Below are positions 8,339 through 17,379 of a DNA stretch of 64,000 nucleotides, in pieces. Within the stretch, counting starts at the first letter, position 1. Every line of letters starts with the position of its first letter. The notes beneath the pieces were generated by a model. The model saw only the letters and a program-made list of their open reading frames with translations. It had not been told where the DNA came from and ran no database searches. A program made the translations under genes and the position numbers. Origin of the DNA: Sorangium cellulosum (GTDB lineage: Bacteria; Myxococcota_A; Polyangia; Polyangiales; Polyangiaceae); contig NZ_CP012670.1 of the NCBI RefSeq assembly GCF_004135735.1, forward strand, positions 10,682,501-10,746,500, read 5' to 3'.

Positions 8339-9070
8339 ATGTCCAACCGAATCGATCGCGTCGTCATCACCGGCGCCAGCAGCGGTATCGGCCTCGATCT
8401 CGCGAGGCGCTTCCTGGCCGAAGGATCGCGCCTCATCGTGAACGGGCGCGATCCGGAGAAGCTCGACCGGGCGCGGCGGAGCCTCGAGGGCGGCGCGCGC
8501 GTCGTCGCCGTGCCGGGCCACGTGGGCGACCGGGCCACGGCGCGGGCGGTGGCCGCCGCCGCGCAGGAGCACCTCGGCGGCGTCGATGTGCTGATCAACA
8601 ACGCCGGGATCTTCGGCGTGAAGCCGTTCCTCGAGAGCACGGAGGAGGATCTGGAGCGGTTCTTCACGACCAACCTGAAAGGGACGTTCCTGATGACGCA
8701 GGCCGTGGTGCCGCTGATGATCGAGGGCGGCGGGGGATCGATCCTCAATGTCGGCACGGTGCTCGTCCAGCAGGCCATGACGGGGATGCCGGCCTCGGCC
8801 GCCATGGCCAGCAAGGGCGGCGTCCACGCGCTCACCGTGTCGCTCGCGGCCGAGCTCGCCCGCCACAATATCCGCGTGAACACGCTGGCGCCCGGCATCA
8901 TCCGCACACCGCTCATCGGCGAAGGCGCCGATTCGATGGCCTCGATCCACCCGCTGCGGCGCATCGGCGAGGTGCGGGACACGACGGACGCGGCGCTGTT
9001 CCTGGCCAGGGCCGGCTTCGTGACCGGCACGACGCTCGACGTGGATGGAGGCTACTCCCATGGGCGCTGA
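8339..9070 (+). CDS. Short-chain dehydrogenase/reductase with altered active site
   Basis: The protein has 243 residues with the Rossmann NAD(P)-binding motif TGASSGIG near residue 11 and the structural NNAG motif near residue 88. The ATG at 8339 follows AAAGGAG at good spacing, so the earlier TTG is not used. The catalytic YxxxK is not intact: the sequence reads SAAMASKGG, with Ala where Tyr is expected and the Lys retained, and the Ser position is also altered. It may be a non-canonical SDR or have lost oxidoreductase activity. It overlaps the DUF1330 gene by 11 bases and faces a LysR regulator. Confidence 0.88.
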   Translation: MSNRIDRVVITGASSGIGLDLARRFLAEGSRLIVNGRDPEKLDRARRSLEGGARVVAVPGHVGDRATARAVAAAAQEHLGGVDVLINNAGIFGVKPFLESTEEDLERFFTTNLKGTFLMTQAVVPLMIEGGGGSILNVGTVLVQQAMTGMPASAAMASKGGVHALTVSLAAELARHNIRVNTLAPGIIRTPLIGEGADSMASIHPLRRIGEVRDTTDAALFLARAGFVTGTTLDVDGGYSHGR

Positions 9071-9377
9071 GGGTCGAAAGCACGTGCTCCTGATGGGGCT
9101 CCAGGTGACGGACGAGGCGACCTACGCCGGCTACCGCGCCCGCATGACGCCGATCCTGTCGTCCTACGGCGGCGCCTTCGGCCATGATTTCATCGTGGCG
9201 CGCGTGCTCAAGGGCGACGCGCGCATCAACCGCGTCTTCACGATCCTGTTCCCCGACCGCGCGGCGCGGGAGCGGTTCTTCGCCGATCCGGAGTACCGCG
9301 CCGCGCGCGCCGAGCTCTTCGAGCCATCGGTCTCGACGGCGATTGTGCTCGGCGAGCTCGAGGCGGACGTGGCGTGA
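9060..9377 (+). CDS. DUF1330-like small protein
   Basis: A 105-residue protein resembling the DUF1330 alpha-beta barrel family (ferredoxin-like fold), with FPDRAARERFFADPEYRAA typical of the conserved C-terminal half. The ATG at 9060 lies inside the end of the SDR gene, an 11-base overlap, so the two are translated together. The family has no firm enzymatic function. Context suggests it works with the SDR under the LysR regulator. Confidence 0.75.
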   Translation: MGAEGRKHVLLMGLQVTDEATYAGYRARMTPILSSYGGAFGHDFIVARVLKGDARINRVFTILFPDRAARERFFADPEYRAARAELFEPSVSTAIVLGELEADVA

Positions 9378-9394
9378 GCCGTCCCGCACGGCTC
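9376..9394. terminator. Hairpin at the end of the SDR-DUF1330 unit
   Basis: A perfect 7-base-pair stem (GAGCCGT / ACGGCTC) with a five-base loop starts at the stop codon. There is no T run. The following 310 bases up to 9706 contain no gene that I can see. Confidence 0.35.
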
Positions 9395-9706
9395 GATGAC
9401 AGGAGCGCCGCGCGGCGCGCGTGAGCGTCTCGGAGCGAGCGGCGAGCACGGCGGCCCGCCGGCGCGGGGGCGGTCCCAGCCGCGACTGCGCCTCGCGAGC
9501 CAGGAGGAGAGCGAGAAGCTCGGACCGACTCCCGCCGGCCTCCCGTCGCGAACCCAGGCCACCCTGCGCCATCGGAGGCCAGGTGTGCCGCTGTGTGTCA
9601 GCCAGAGCATGGCTATCTCCTTGAAATCTCAGGCTGAGCAACGAGGTATGTCGCGTGCTTGTGTCCGGCCATCCTTCACACCACGACGCTGGCACGGAGA
9701 CTTCTC

Positions 9707-11902
9707 ATGCGCTCACACCCCGAGACGTACACGCTCCTCGCGCTCCTGGCCGTCGGATGCGGCGTTGCGGCCTGCTCGCTCCGAGCGGGCGAGCCCACCC
9801 CGGCGCCGGGGCCGACGCCGACCCCGGCGGCCCGGGTCATCAGCGCCCTCACGCCCGCGAGGGGCTGCGAGGACGTCGAGGCGCTGCTGCGCGAGCGGCT
9901 GAAGCAGACCATGATCGCGTCGGTCGACAGGATGCGCTCGAACGCCCTGCGCAGCCTCGCGAACGGGTGTGCCCCGCCCTCGCTGGAGGGCGGCATCGGG
10001 GCCGCCGCCGGCGGCGCCGGCACGGGAGGAGGCGTCATCCCTGCGCCGGCCGACGAGGCCTCCGGCGGGGGCGGCGAGGCCGCCGCGGCGTACTCGACGA
10101 CCAACACGCAGGAAGCGGGCGTCGACGAGGCGGACTTCATCAAGAACGACGGCGAGCACATCTATCTCCTCGCCCACGGAGAGCTCCAGATCGTCGACGC
10201 GTGGCCGGCCGCGGACGCGCATCGGGTCGCCTCGGTCCCGATCCGGGGGGTGCCCAGGAAGCTCTTCGTCCACGGGGAGCGCGCCCTCGTGTACTCATCG
10301 CTCGTCCCGGCGCAGAACGACTTCATCGTCGAGGCGAGCGGCACGGAGTGCGCCTACGGCTACGACTGCGAGCTCACCGGCGACGGCGCGCCGCTCCTCG
10401 TCACCGAGCTCGACCTCGGCGATCTCGCGGCGCCGGTCGTCACGCGGACCCTGGAGTTCTCCGGCTCGTTCATCAACGCTCGCCGCGTCGGGGACGTCGT
10501 GCACACGGTCGTGTCCTCTCCCGAGCCGGTCCTGGCGAGCCTCCGGTCGTGGCCGGAAGGCCTCTCCCTCTGCGCGATGGCCGAAGGGGGGTTGAGCCCG
10601 GCCGCCGAGCAGACCGTCAGCGACGCCTTCGACGCGCTCATCGAGGAGAACCTCGCGCTCATCGACGCGGCCTCGTTCGAGGACATGATGCCCACCGTGC
10701 GGGACACGCCGTACCGGGACGGCGTGGCGCAGCCGCGCCGCGCCGACCCGTTCGCCGGCTGCGACGGCTATTACCTGTCGAACACCGGCGACGGCCACCG
10801 TTTCCTCTCGGTCGTCTCGACCGAGCTCGGCGGCGAGGGGATCGGCCAGGTCACGATCGTCGGCAAGCCGGGCGTCGTCTACGCCACCTCCACGTCGCTC
10901 TACGTGGCGAGCCGGCACCAGTACGGGCAGACGTCCGGCTGGTTCTACGACGACGGGGCCAAGACGCCCGACGCGACGACGATCCACGAGTTCGCCCTGA
11001 GCGACAGCGCGTCGCCGAGCGCGTACCTGGGGAGCGGCGTCGTGAAGGGGCGCGTGCTCAACCAGCTCGCCCTGAGCGAGCACGACGGCTATCTCCGCGT
11101 CGCCACCACCACCGGCCGCCTGCCCGACCCGGACACGCACAACACCGTCGCGTCGCTGAAGCAGGAGGGCGGCGCGCTCGTGGTCAAGGGCATGGTGGAC
11201 CACCTCGCCAGGGGCGAGGACATCCGCTCCGCGCGCTTCTACGGCGACGTGGGGTTCGTGGTGACGTTCAAGAAGACCGACCCGCTCTTCACGCTCGACC
11301 TCTCCGATCCCGGGTCCCCGAAGGTGCGCGGCGAGCTCGAGATCCCGGGGTTCTCGACGTACATGCACATGATCGACGAGGGCCACCTCATGAGCATCGG
11401 CTACGACGCCGACGATCAGGGCGATTTCGCGTGGTTCCAGGGCGTCATGCTCCAGATCTTCGACGTGACGGACCTCGACGCGCCGAGGCTCGCGCACAAG
11501 GAGGTGATCGGGACGCGCGGCTCCGCGAGCGACGCCGCGACCAACCACCTCGCGTTCAACTACTTCGCGCAGCGGGGGCTCCTCGGCATCCCGATGGTCG
11601 TCTGCGAGGGCGGGAGCGGCGGCGCGTCCGGCGATACGATGACGTTCAGCGGGCTGCTCGTCTACGAGGTGGATGTCGGCGGCGGCTTCACCCCGGTCGG
11701 CGGCGTCCCGCACCCGCTGCCCGACACGAGCTCGAGCCCGGTCAACGCCGGTTGCCGGAGCTGGTGGACCGACGCGCGCTCGTTCGTGAAGCGGAGCGTC
11801 TTCATGGAGGATCACGTCTACTCCGTCTCCGAGGACGAGATCCGCGTCGCCCACCTCGGCGACCTCGAGACCCCCGCAGCCGTCGTGTCGCTCACCCCTT
11901 GA
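9707..11902 (+). CDS. Secreted beta-propeller lipoprotein (PF09826-type)
   Basis: The protein has 731 residues. A signal peptide ends in VGCGVAAC, so a lipoprotein is likely. The segment NTQEAGVDEADFIKNDGEHI near residues 130-150 is the hallmark of the PF09826 beta-propeller family, and later repeats such as GVVYATSTSLYVASRH fit propeller blades. The ATG at 9707 has GGAG at proper spacing. The family is common in archaea and myxobacteria. Its function is unknown, probably extracellular binding. Confidence 0.85.
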   Translation: MRSHPETYTLLALLAVGCGVAACSLRAGEPTPAPGPTPTPAARVISALTPARGCEDVEALLRERLKQTMIASVDRMRSNALRSLANGCAPPSLEGGIGAAAGGAGTGGGVIPAPADEASGGGGEAAAAYSTTNTQEAGVDEADFIKNDGEHIYLLAHGELQIVDAWPAADAHRVASVPIRGVPRKLFVHGERALVYSSLVPAQNDFIVEASGTECAYGYDCELTGDGAPLLVTELDLGDLAAPVVTRTLEFSGSFINARRVGDVVHTVVSSPEPVLASLRSWPEGLSLCAMAEGGLSPAAEQTVSDAFDALIEENLALIDAASFEDMMPTVRDTPYRDGVAQPRRADPFAGCDGYYLSNTGDGHRFLSVVSTELGGEGIGQVTIVGKPGVVYATSTSLYVASRHQYGQTSGWFYDDGAKTPDATTIHEFALSDSASPSAYLGSGVVKGRVLNQLALSEHDGYLRVATTTGRLPDPDTHNTVASLKQEGGALVVKGMVDHLARGEDIRSARFYGDVGFVVTFKKTDPLFTLDLSDPGSPKVRGELEIPGFSTYMHMIDEGHLMSIGYDADDQGDFAWFQGVMLQIFDVTDLDAPRLAHKEVIGTRGSASDAATNHLAFNYFAQRGLLGIPMVVCEGGSGGASGDTMTFSGLLVYEVDVGGGFTPVGGVPHPLPDTSSSPVNAGCRSWWTDARSFVKRSVFMEDHVYSVSEDEIRVAHLGDLETPAAVVSLTP
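10569..10603. repeat. Dispersed short repeat, copy B
   Basis: Nearly the same 35-base sequence as 7251-7284, here inside coding sequence where it encodes LCAMAEGGLSPA within the beta-propeller protein. Confidence 0.5.
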
Positions 11903-12204
11903 GCGGGCCCGCGCCGCGTCCTCCCTCGGAGCATCACCTCCCTCCTCGGGGCGCCACGGGAGAACCCCGTCGGGCGCGGCCGGCATCTGCACGGCGGCGG
12001 CGCCCGATGCGCGATCCGTCGACTCGCCCCGTGCCGCGGATTGCCTGCGTCGCGCTCCCGCTTCGAGAGACCGCCACCGCGACGAGGATCCCCTGTAACG
12101 TGACGCCTGCTAGACAGCGCTGCGCGGACACGACGGTCCGCGCATTGGCATATAGAATGATACAGCGCCGGTGGTGCCGGCGTGATGACGCGGAGGTGGC
12201 AGCG
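11903..12204. other. Gene-free stretch with an AT-rich promoter-like patch
   Basis: No gene is seen. Around 12143-12165 the sequence becomes AT-rich (GCATATAGAATGATACAG) and holds a plausible -10 element about 40-60 bases upstream of the next start at 12205. This is the likely promoter of the phospholipase A2-like gene, but the -35 element is not clear. Confidence 0.4.
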
Positions 12205-12891
12205 ATGGGAAGGGTCTTGCTGCGTCTTGGTGCGTTCGCCGCGGTGGGCGTCCTCTCGTTCGTGGGCTGTAGCGTGGACTCGAGCACGGAGCTCGCCGGC
12301 GATTCGCAGCTCGAGGACGGGGCGGCGTCGCTGACGATGGATCTCGACGGCAGCGTCGCGCACGCCGTCCGGCTCGACGCGTCGCGGGTCCGCGTGGACA
12401 TCTACGATCGCGCCGGGACCCCGCAGTTCTCGGCGGATTTTCGCGTCCCTCAGGGGCAGACGCCCACGGTCGAGTGGACGTACCTCCACCCCGCGACGGC
12501 GGACGCGCCGGCGCCCGAGGCGACGACCGGATCGATGGAGGTGGAGCTGGAGCAGCTCCCGTCCCTCGAGGGCGCCATCACCGGCGCGGCCGTGATCCAG
12601 GCGCAGGTCTCCCGCGTGATCTCGGGGGAAGAGTACGACAACTGGGGGTGCGATCTCCTGCCGGGCCAGTACAACTGGATCGTGAGCTGTGGTACCAAGG
12701 GCGCGTGCTGCGACGTTCACGACGCGTGCTTTGCCACGTACGGTTGCACGGCCGGGAGCTGGACGAACCCGGGCAGCGAGCCGTGGCAGTGCTCGGTGCT
12801 CTGCAACGCCTCGGCCGTCGCTTGCTTCACGACGCTGAACCCGGGGCCCAGCGCGTGCTGCTGGCGGGGCAACTGCGGCCAGCCCCGGTGA
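12205..12891 (+). CDS. Lipoprotein with phospholipase A2-like active-site motif
   Basis: The protein has 228 residues. The signal peptide ends in LSFVGC with Cys22, a likely lipidation site. The C-terminal third is cysteine-rich and contains GACCDVHDACF: C168, C169, H172, D173 and C175 match the C-C-x2-H-x2-C signature of secreted phospholipase A2, including the His-Asp pair. The central region (about 30-140) is not recognised and may be a beta-rich binding domain. The ATG at 12205 has GGAGG at 7-8 bases. Lipid hydrolysis, perhaps of prey membranes, is an inference from the motif only. Confidence 0.7.
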   Translation: MGRVLLRLGAFAAVGVLSFVGCSVDSSTELAGDSQLEDGAASLTMDLDGSVAHAVRLDASRVRVDIYDRAGTPQFSADFRVPQGQTPTVEWTYLHPATADAPAPEATTGSMEVELEQLPSLEGAITGAAVIQAQVSRVISGEEYDNWGCDLLPGQYNWIVSCGTKGACCDVHDACFATYGCTAGSWTNPGSEPWQCSVLCNASAVACFTTLNPGPSACCWRGNCGQPR

Positions 12892-12914
12892 GGCTGCGGC
12901 CAGCCGCGGTGAGG
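12873..12914. repeat. 21-base direct repeat over the stop codon
   Basis: The last codons and stop of the phospholipase-like gene (12873-12893) are repeated with one difference at 12894-12914, giving a tandem duplication of the 3' end. Confidence 0.8.
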
Positions 12915-12933
12915 TGACGCAGGCGTCCTGTCC

Positions 12934-14364
12934 ATGACCGCGCGCATGGCACGAGGGCCGCTCGCGGCCGCCCTGCTGCTGCTCCCGGCCCTCTCGTGCG
13001 CCCCCGCGGACGGGCCCGCGCCGCCGGAGCTCGCCGGGGCGCGGCAGCGGGTGACGAACGGCACGCCGGCGATCTCCGACGCGGCGGTCGTCGGCGTGGC
13101 CCGGGGCGGCGTGGTCGGGTGCACCGGCGTCCTCATCCACCCTCGGGTCGTCCTCACCGCGGCTCACTGCCTCGCTGGCGACCCGCCCGACACGGTGCTC
13201 GTGGGCCTGTCCGCCGCGGAGGGGGTCCACGTGGACGTCGTCCGGGCGTGGTCGTCGCCGGAGTACCGGTCGGGCGTCGCCGATCACGACCTCGGCGCGC
13301 TGCTGCTGCGCGAGCCCCTCGACATCGCCCCGGTCCCGGCGAGCGCGCGGCCCCTGTCCGGGGACGACGCCGGCCGGATCGTCCGCATCGTCGGCTTCGG
13401 GCGCGAGGACCCGGACGCCCGCGGCGGCGAGGCGCGGCGGATGCAGGGGACGGCCGCGCTGGGCGAGCTGTCGGCGCTCACGTTCTCGCTCTCGCCGTCG
13501 CCGTCGGGCGCCTGCGGCGGCGACTCGGGCGGGCCTGTCCTGGGCTCCGCAGCGGCGGAGGGCGAGGAGGTCCTGCTCGGCATCATCTCGCGCGGGGACG
13601 ACGCGTGCGCCGAGCGCGCCAGCGCCGTCCGCGTCGACGCGCACCTCGGCGGCTTCATCGCGCCGCTGCTCGCGGTGATCGACGGGACCGCGGGGCAGGT
13701 CGGCGAGCGCTGCGTGGAGCCGGGCAACTGCGCCTCGGGCCTGTGCGTGGCACCGGAGGACGCGCCGAGCTTCGCGTACTGCTCGCGGCCGTGCGAGCGC
13801 TCGGCCGATTGCCCCGCCGGGATGCGCTGCGACGGCGACGAGGAGGGGCGCCCGCAGTGCCGGTATGCCGGGCCGAGCCCGGGCGCGATCGGCGCCGCCT
13901 GCGACCGCCACGAGGCGTGTGAGCTCGGCCTGTGCGCGCTGTTCCGCGGCGAGGCGGGCCCGACCTGCAGCGCGCTCTGCTTCCCGGAGGACCGGGAGCC
14001 GTGCCCTCACGGGGGCGTCTGCGCGCCCGCCGTCGGGACGCCCGTCCACGGCTGCAAGTACGAGGCGCCCCCGCCGCTCGAGGCGGTGGGCGGCTGCTCG
14101 GCCGGGCGGCCTCTGCCCGCCACCGGCGCCGCGCCTCACGGGCTCGCGCCGATCGCGGGCGGCGCGCTCCTCCTCGGCCTGCGCGCCCTCGGCCTGCGCG
14201 CCGTCGGCCTGCGCGCCGTCGGCCTGCGCGCCGTCGGCCTGCGCGCCGTCGGCCTGCGCGCCGTCGGCCTGCGCGCCGTCGGCCTGCGCGCCGTCGGCCT
14301 GCGCGCCCTGCGTCGCGGACGCACCCAGGCGCGCCGCCCGGGCTCCCTCACCATCCGCGCCTGA
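12934..14364 (+). CDS. Trypsin-like serine protease with cysteine-rich region and repeat-expanded MYXO-CTERM-like tail
   Basis: The protein has 476 residues with an N-terminal signal peptide. The S1 protease domain spans about 40-235, with catalytic H78 (VLTAAHC), D119 (HDLGALLL) and S198 (CGGDSGGP). Residues 240-370 are a cysteine-rich part with CASGLC and CELGLC modules. The C-terminus starts like a MYXO-CTERM surface anchor (VGGCSAGR, then a hydrophobic stretch, then RRGR). Its hydrophobic helix, however, is replaced by nine GLRAV/GLRAL units. It is probably secreted and surface-attached; whether the altered tail still anchors is unclear. Confidence 0.88.
   Translation: MTARMARGPLAAALLLLPALSCAPADGPAPPELAGARQRVTNGTPAISDAAVVGVARGGVVGCTGVLIHPRVVLTAAHCLAGDPPDTVLVGLSAAEGVHVDVVRAWSSPEYRSGVADHDLGALLLREPLDIAPVPASARPLSGDDAGRIVRIVGFGREDPDARGGEARRMQGTAALGELSALTFSLSPSPSGACGGDSGGPVLGSAAAEGEEVLLGIISRGDDACAERASAVRVDAHLGGFIAPLLAVIDGTAGQVGERCVEPGNCASGLCVAPEDAPSFAYCSRPCERSADCPAGMRCDGDEEGRPQCRYAGPSPGAIGAACDRHEACELGLCALFRGEAGPTCSALCFPEDREPCPHGGVCAPAVGTPVHGCKYEAPPPLEAVGGCSAGRPLPATGAAPHGLAPIAGGALLLGLRALGLRAVGLRAVGLRAVGLRAVGLRAVGLRAVGLRAVGLRALRRGRTQARRPGSLTIRA
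14176..14310. repeat. 15-base coding minisatellite, nine units
   Basis: Nine perfect or near-perfect 15-base units built on GGCCTGCGCGCC plus a variable triplet (CTC, GTC or CTG) lie in frame in the protease gene and encode GLRAV or GLRAL. Copy number is likely to vary between strains. Confidence 0.95.
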
Positions 14365-14395
14365 ACAGGCCGACTGCCATGCTAGAGCCTCCGCG

Positions 14396-15325
14396 ATGCA
14401 AGCGCTGGATCTCCCTGCGGAGCAGATCGCTGCGGCGGTCGGCGCGCGGCCGTTCATCCTGCTCGCGCTGATGGTGATCAGCGCGGTGGGGGCGCTCCTC
14501 GGGCTCGTCGTGGTCGCGCGCCTCGCGGAGCGCCACGCGCGCGCGCTGTGGGGGCGGGGCGTCCGGGCCTTCGCCGCGCTGGCCGCTCACCCGGCGACGC
14601 GGCGGCTCTCGGCCCGGTTCCCGGCCGTCGCGAGGCAGCTCCGCGAGCTCTCCGCCGCCGAGTACCTCGTGATCCACCTCGGCCTCGGGCTCGCGCTCAG
14701 CGCCGCGGCGCTCGTGTTCGTCGCGCTCGCGGAGGGCGTGAACGGGGGCGAGTCGATCGTCCACATCGACCTCGCGCTGGCGCGCGCGCTCCACGCCTCG
14801 TCCAGCCGCGCCGGCGTGGCCGCGCTCCGCGCCGTCACCCACCTCGGCAGCGGCGCGGTGCTCACGGTCGTCGCGCTCGTCGTGGCCGCGGCGCTGATCT
14901 GGCGGCGGCGCCGCGTCCTCGCCGTCGGGTGGCTGATCGCGCTCGCCGGGGGCGGGCTCCTCAACCTCGCGCTGAAGGCCCTGTTCGCCCGGCCGCGGCC
15001 CGCGTTCGCCGACCCGCACGCCGTGGCCGAGGGGTGGAGCTTCCCGAGCGGGCACGCGATGGGCACGTTCATCACCTTCGGCATGCTCTCGTACCTCGGC
15101 GTCCTGTTCGTCCGGACGCTGCGCGCGCGCCTCGCGATCCTCGCGCTCGCGCTCGCCTGGACCGTGGCGATGGGCTTCAGCCGGATGTACCTCGGCGTGC
15201 ACTACCTGAGCGACGTGCTCGCGGGGTTCGCCGCGGGCACCGTGTGGCTGGCCGCCTGCATCTCGGGGATCGAGGTCGCGCGCCGCAGGCCGAGCGGGGC
15301 CGGCGAGCGCCCGCTGCCGACGTGA
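14396..15325 (+). CDS. PAP2-superfamily membrane phosphatase
   Basis: The protein has 309 residues with about six transmembrane segments. The three phosphatase motifs are intact in the C-terminal half: KALFARPRP (K-x6-RP), FPSGHAMG, and SRMYLGVHYLSD. Members dephosphorylate lipid phosphates such as undecaprenyl pyrophosphate or phosphatidate at the membrane. An additional N-terminal region (1-110) with a hydrophobic segment precedes the catalytic domain, as in DedA-linked or LssY-like proteins. The ATG at 14396 is the first start past the protease stop. The substrate is not determinable. Confidence 0.9.
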   Translation: MQALDLPAEQIAAAVGARPFILLALMVISAVGALLGLVVVARLAERHARALWGRGVRAFAALAAHPATRRLSARFPAVARQLRELSAAEYLVIHLGLGLALSAAALVFVALAEGVNGGESIVHIDLALARALHASSSRAGVAALRAVTHLGSGAVLTVVALVVAAALIWRRRRVLAVGWLIALAGGGLLNLALKALFARPRPAFADPHAVAEGWSFPSGHAMGTFITFGMLSYLGVLFVRTLRARLAILALALAWTVAMGFSRMYLGVHYLSDVLAGFAAGTVWLAACISGIEVARRRPSGAGERPLPT

Positions 15326-15326
15326 G

Positions 15327-15448
15327 CGGCCGGGTGGCCGGCGCGGTGGGGGCTCACCGGAGGGGCTGGCGTGCAGGCGAGCCACGAGAGGGGCTCGCCG
15401 GAACGCAAGCCCCGGAGGTGAGCCCCCACCGCGCCGGCCACCCGGCCG
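15327..15448. repeat. Long palindromic element, copy 1
   Basis: Outer arms of 32 bases at 15327-15358 and 15417-15448 are perfectly complementary. Inside, GGGGCT/AGCCCC and GGCGAGCC/GGCTCGCC (15376-15383 with 15392-15399) continue the pairing, so almost all 122 bases fold into one hairpin. It lies between two convergent genes and may end transcription from both sides. The inner core recurs at 58377-58476 with different outer arms. Confidence 0.9.
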
Positions 15449-15457
15449 GCGCGCGGC

Positions 15458-16966
<1,509 letters not shown>

Positions 16967-17379
16967 GCCGGCATCGCATTCATCTCCCGTGCCTCGCGGC
17001 GCGCAGGCGGCCTCGGGCGCGCCCACGGATGAGCCGGCCGCCGAGCCACCGCCGCTGACCTGCCGATTTCGATCGCTGGCCTGCCGAACACCGCCGCTGG
17101 CGTGCGGATCACGGTCGCTGGCCTGCCGAACACCGCCGCTGGCGTGCGGATCACGGTCGCTGGCCCGCCGAACACCGCCGCTGGCGTGCGGATCACGGTC
17201 GCTGGACCGCCGAACACCGGTCGATCATCCGGTGTCCGTCCTCCTGGTGACGGGATGTCGATGCGTGGAGCCGGCGCGCCGTCGAGACATTCTGCCTCGG
17301 GGGCTCGCATCCTGCCTCAGGTCCCCCCGGCCGCATCGTGAGCGGCCCTCCGGGGAGCGCGAGCACGTAGGATGGGCGC
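16967..17379. other. Gene-free stretch holding a 42-base tandem repeat
   Basis: This is the divergent intergenic region between the protease gene and the DUF2169 gene. It contains the tandem repeat at 17065-17220. A 79-codon plus-strand frame across it encodes a 14-residue repeat, but it lacks a ribosome-binding site and I do not call it. Confidence 0.55.
17065..17220. repeat. 42-base tandem repeat, about 3.7 units
   Basis: Two near-identical 42-base units at 17107-17148 and 17149-17190 are flanked by a diverged first unit (17065-17106) and a partial last unit (17191-17220). Each contains CCGAACACCG and GATCACGGTCGCTGG. Confidence 0.92.

Noticed and set aside
9655..12204. Single 1078-codon gene including the phospholipase-like protein
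   Set aside because: Its first 850 codons are an out-of-frame shadow of the beta-propeller gene; the real start is the ATG at 12205 with its own GGAGG.
17102..17341. 79-codon frame encoding a 14-residue repeat
   Set aside because: It only follows the 42-base tandem repeat; no ribosome-binding site and no similarity that I recognise.
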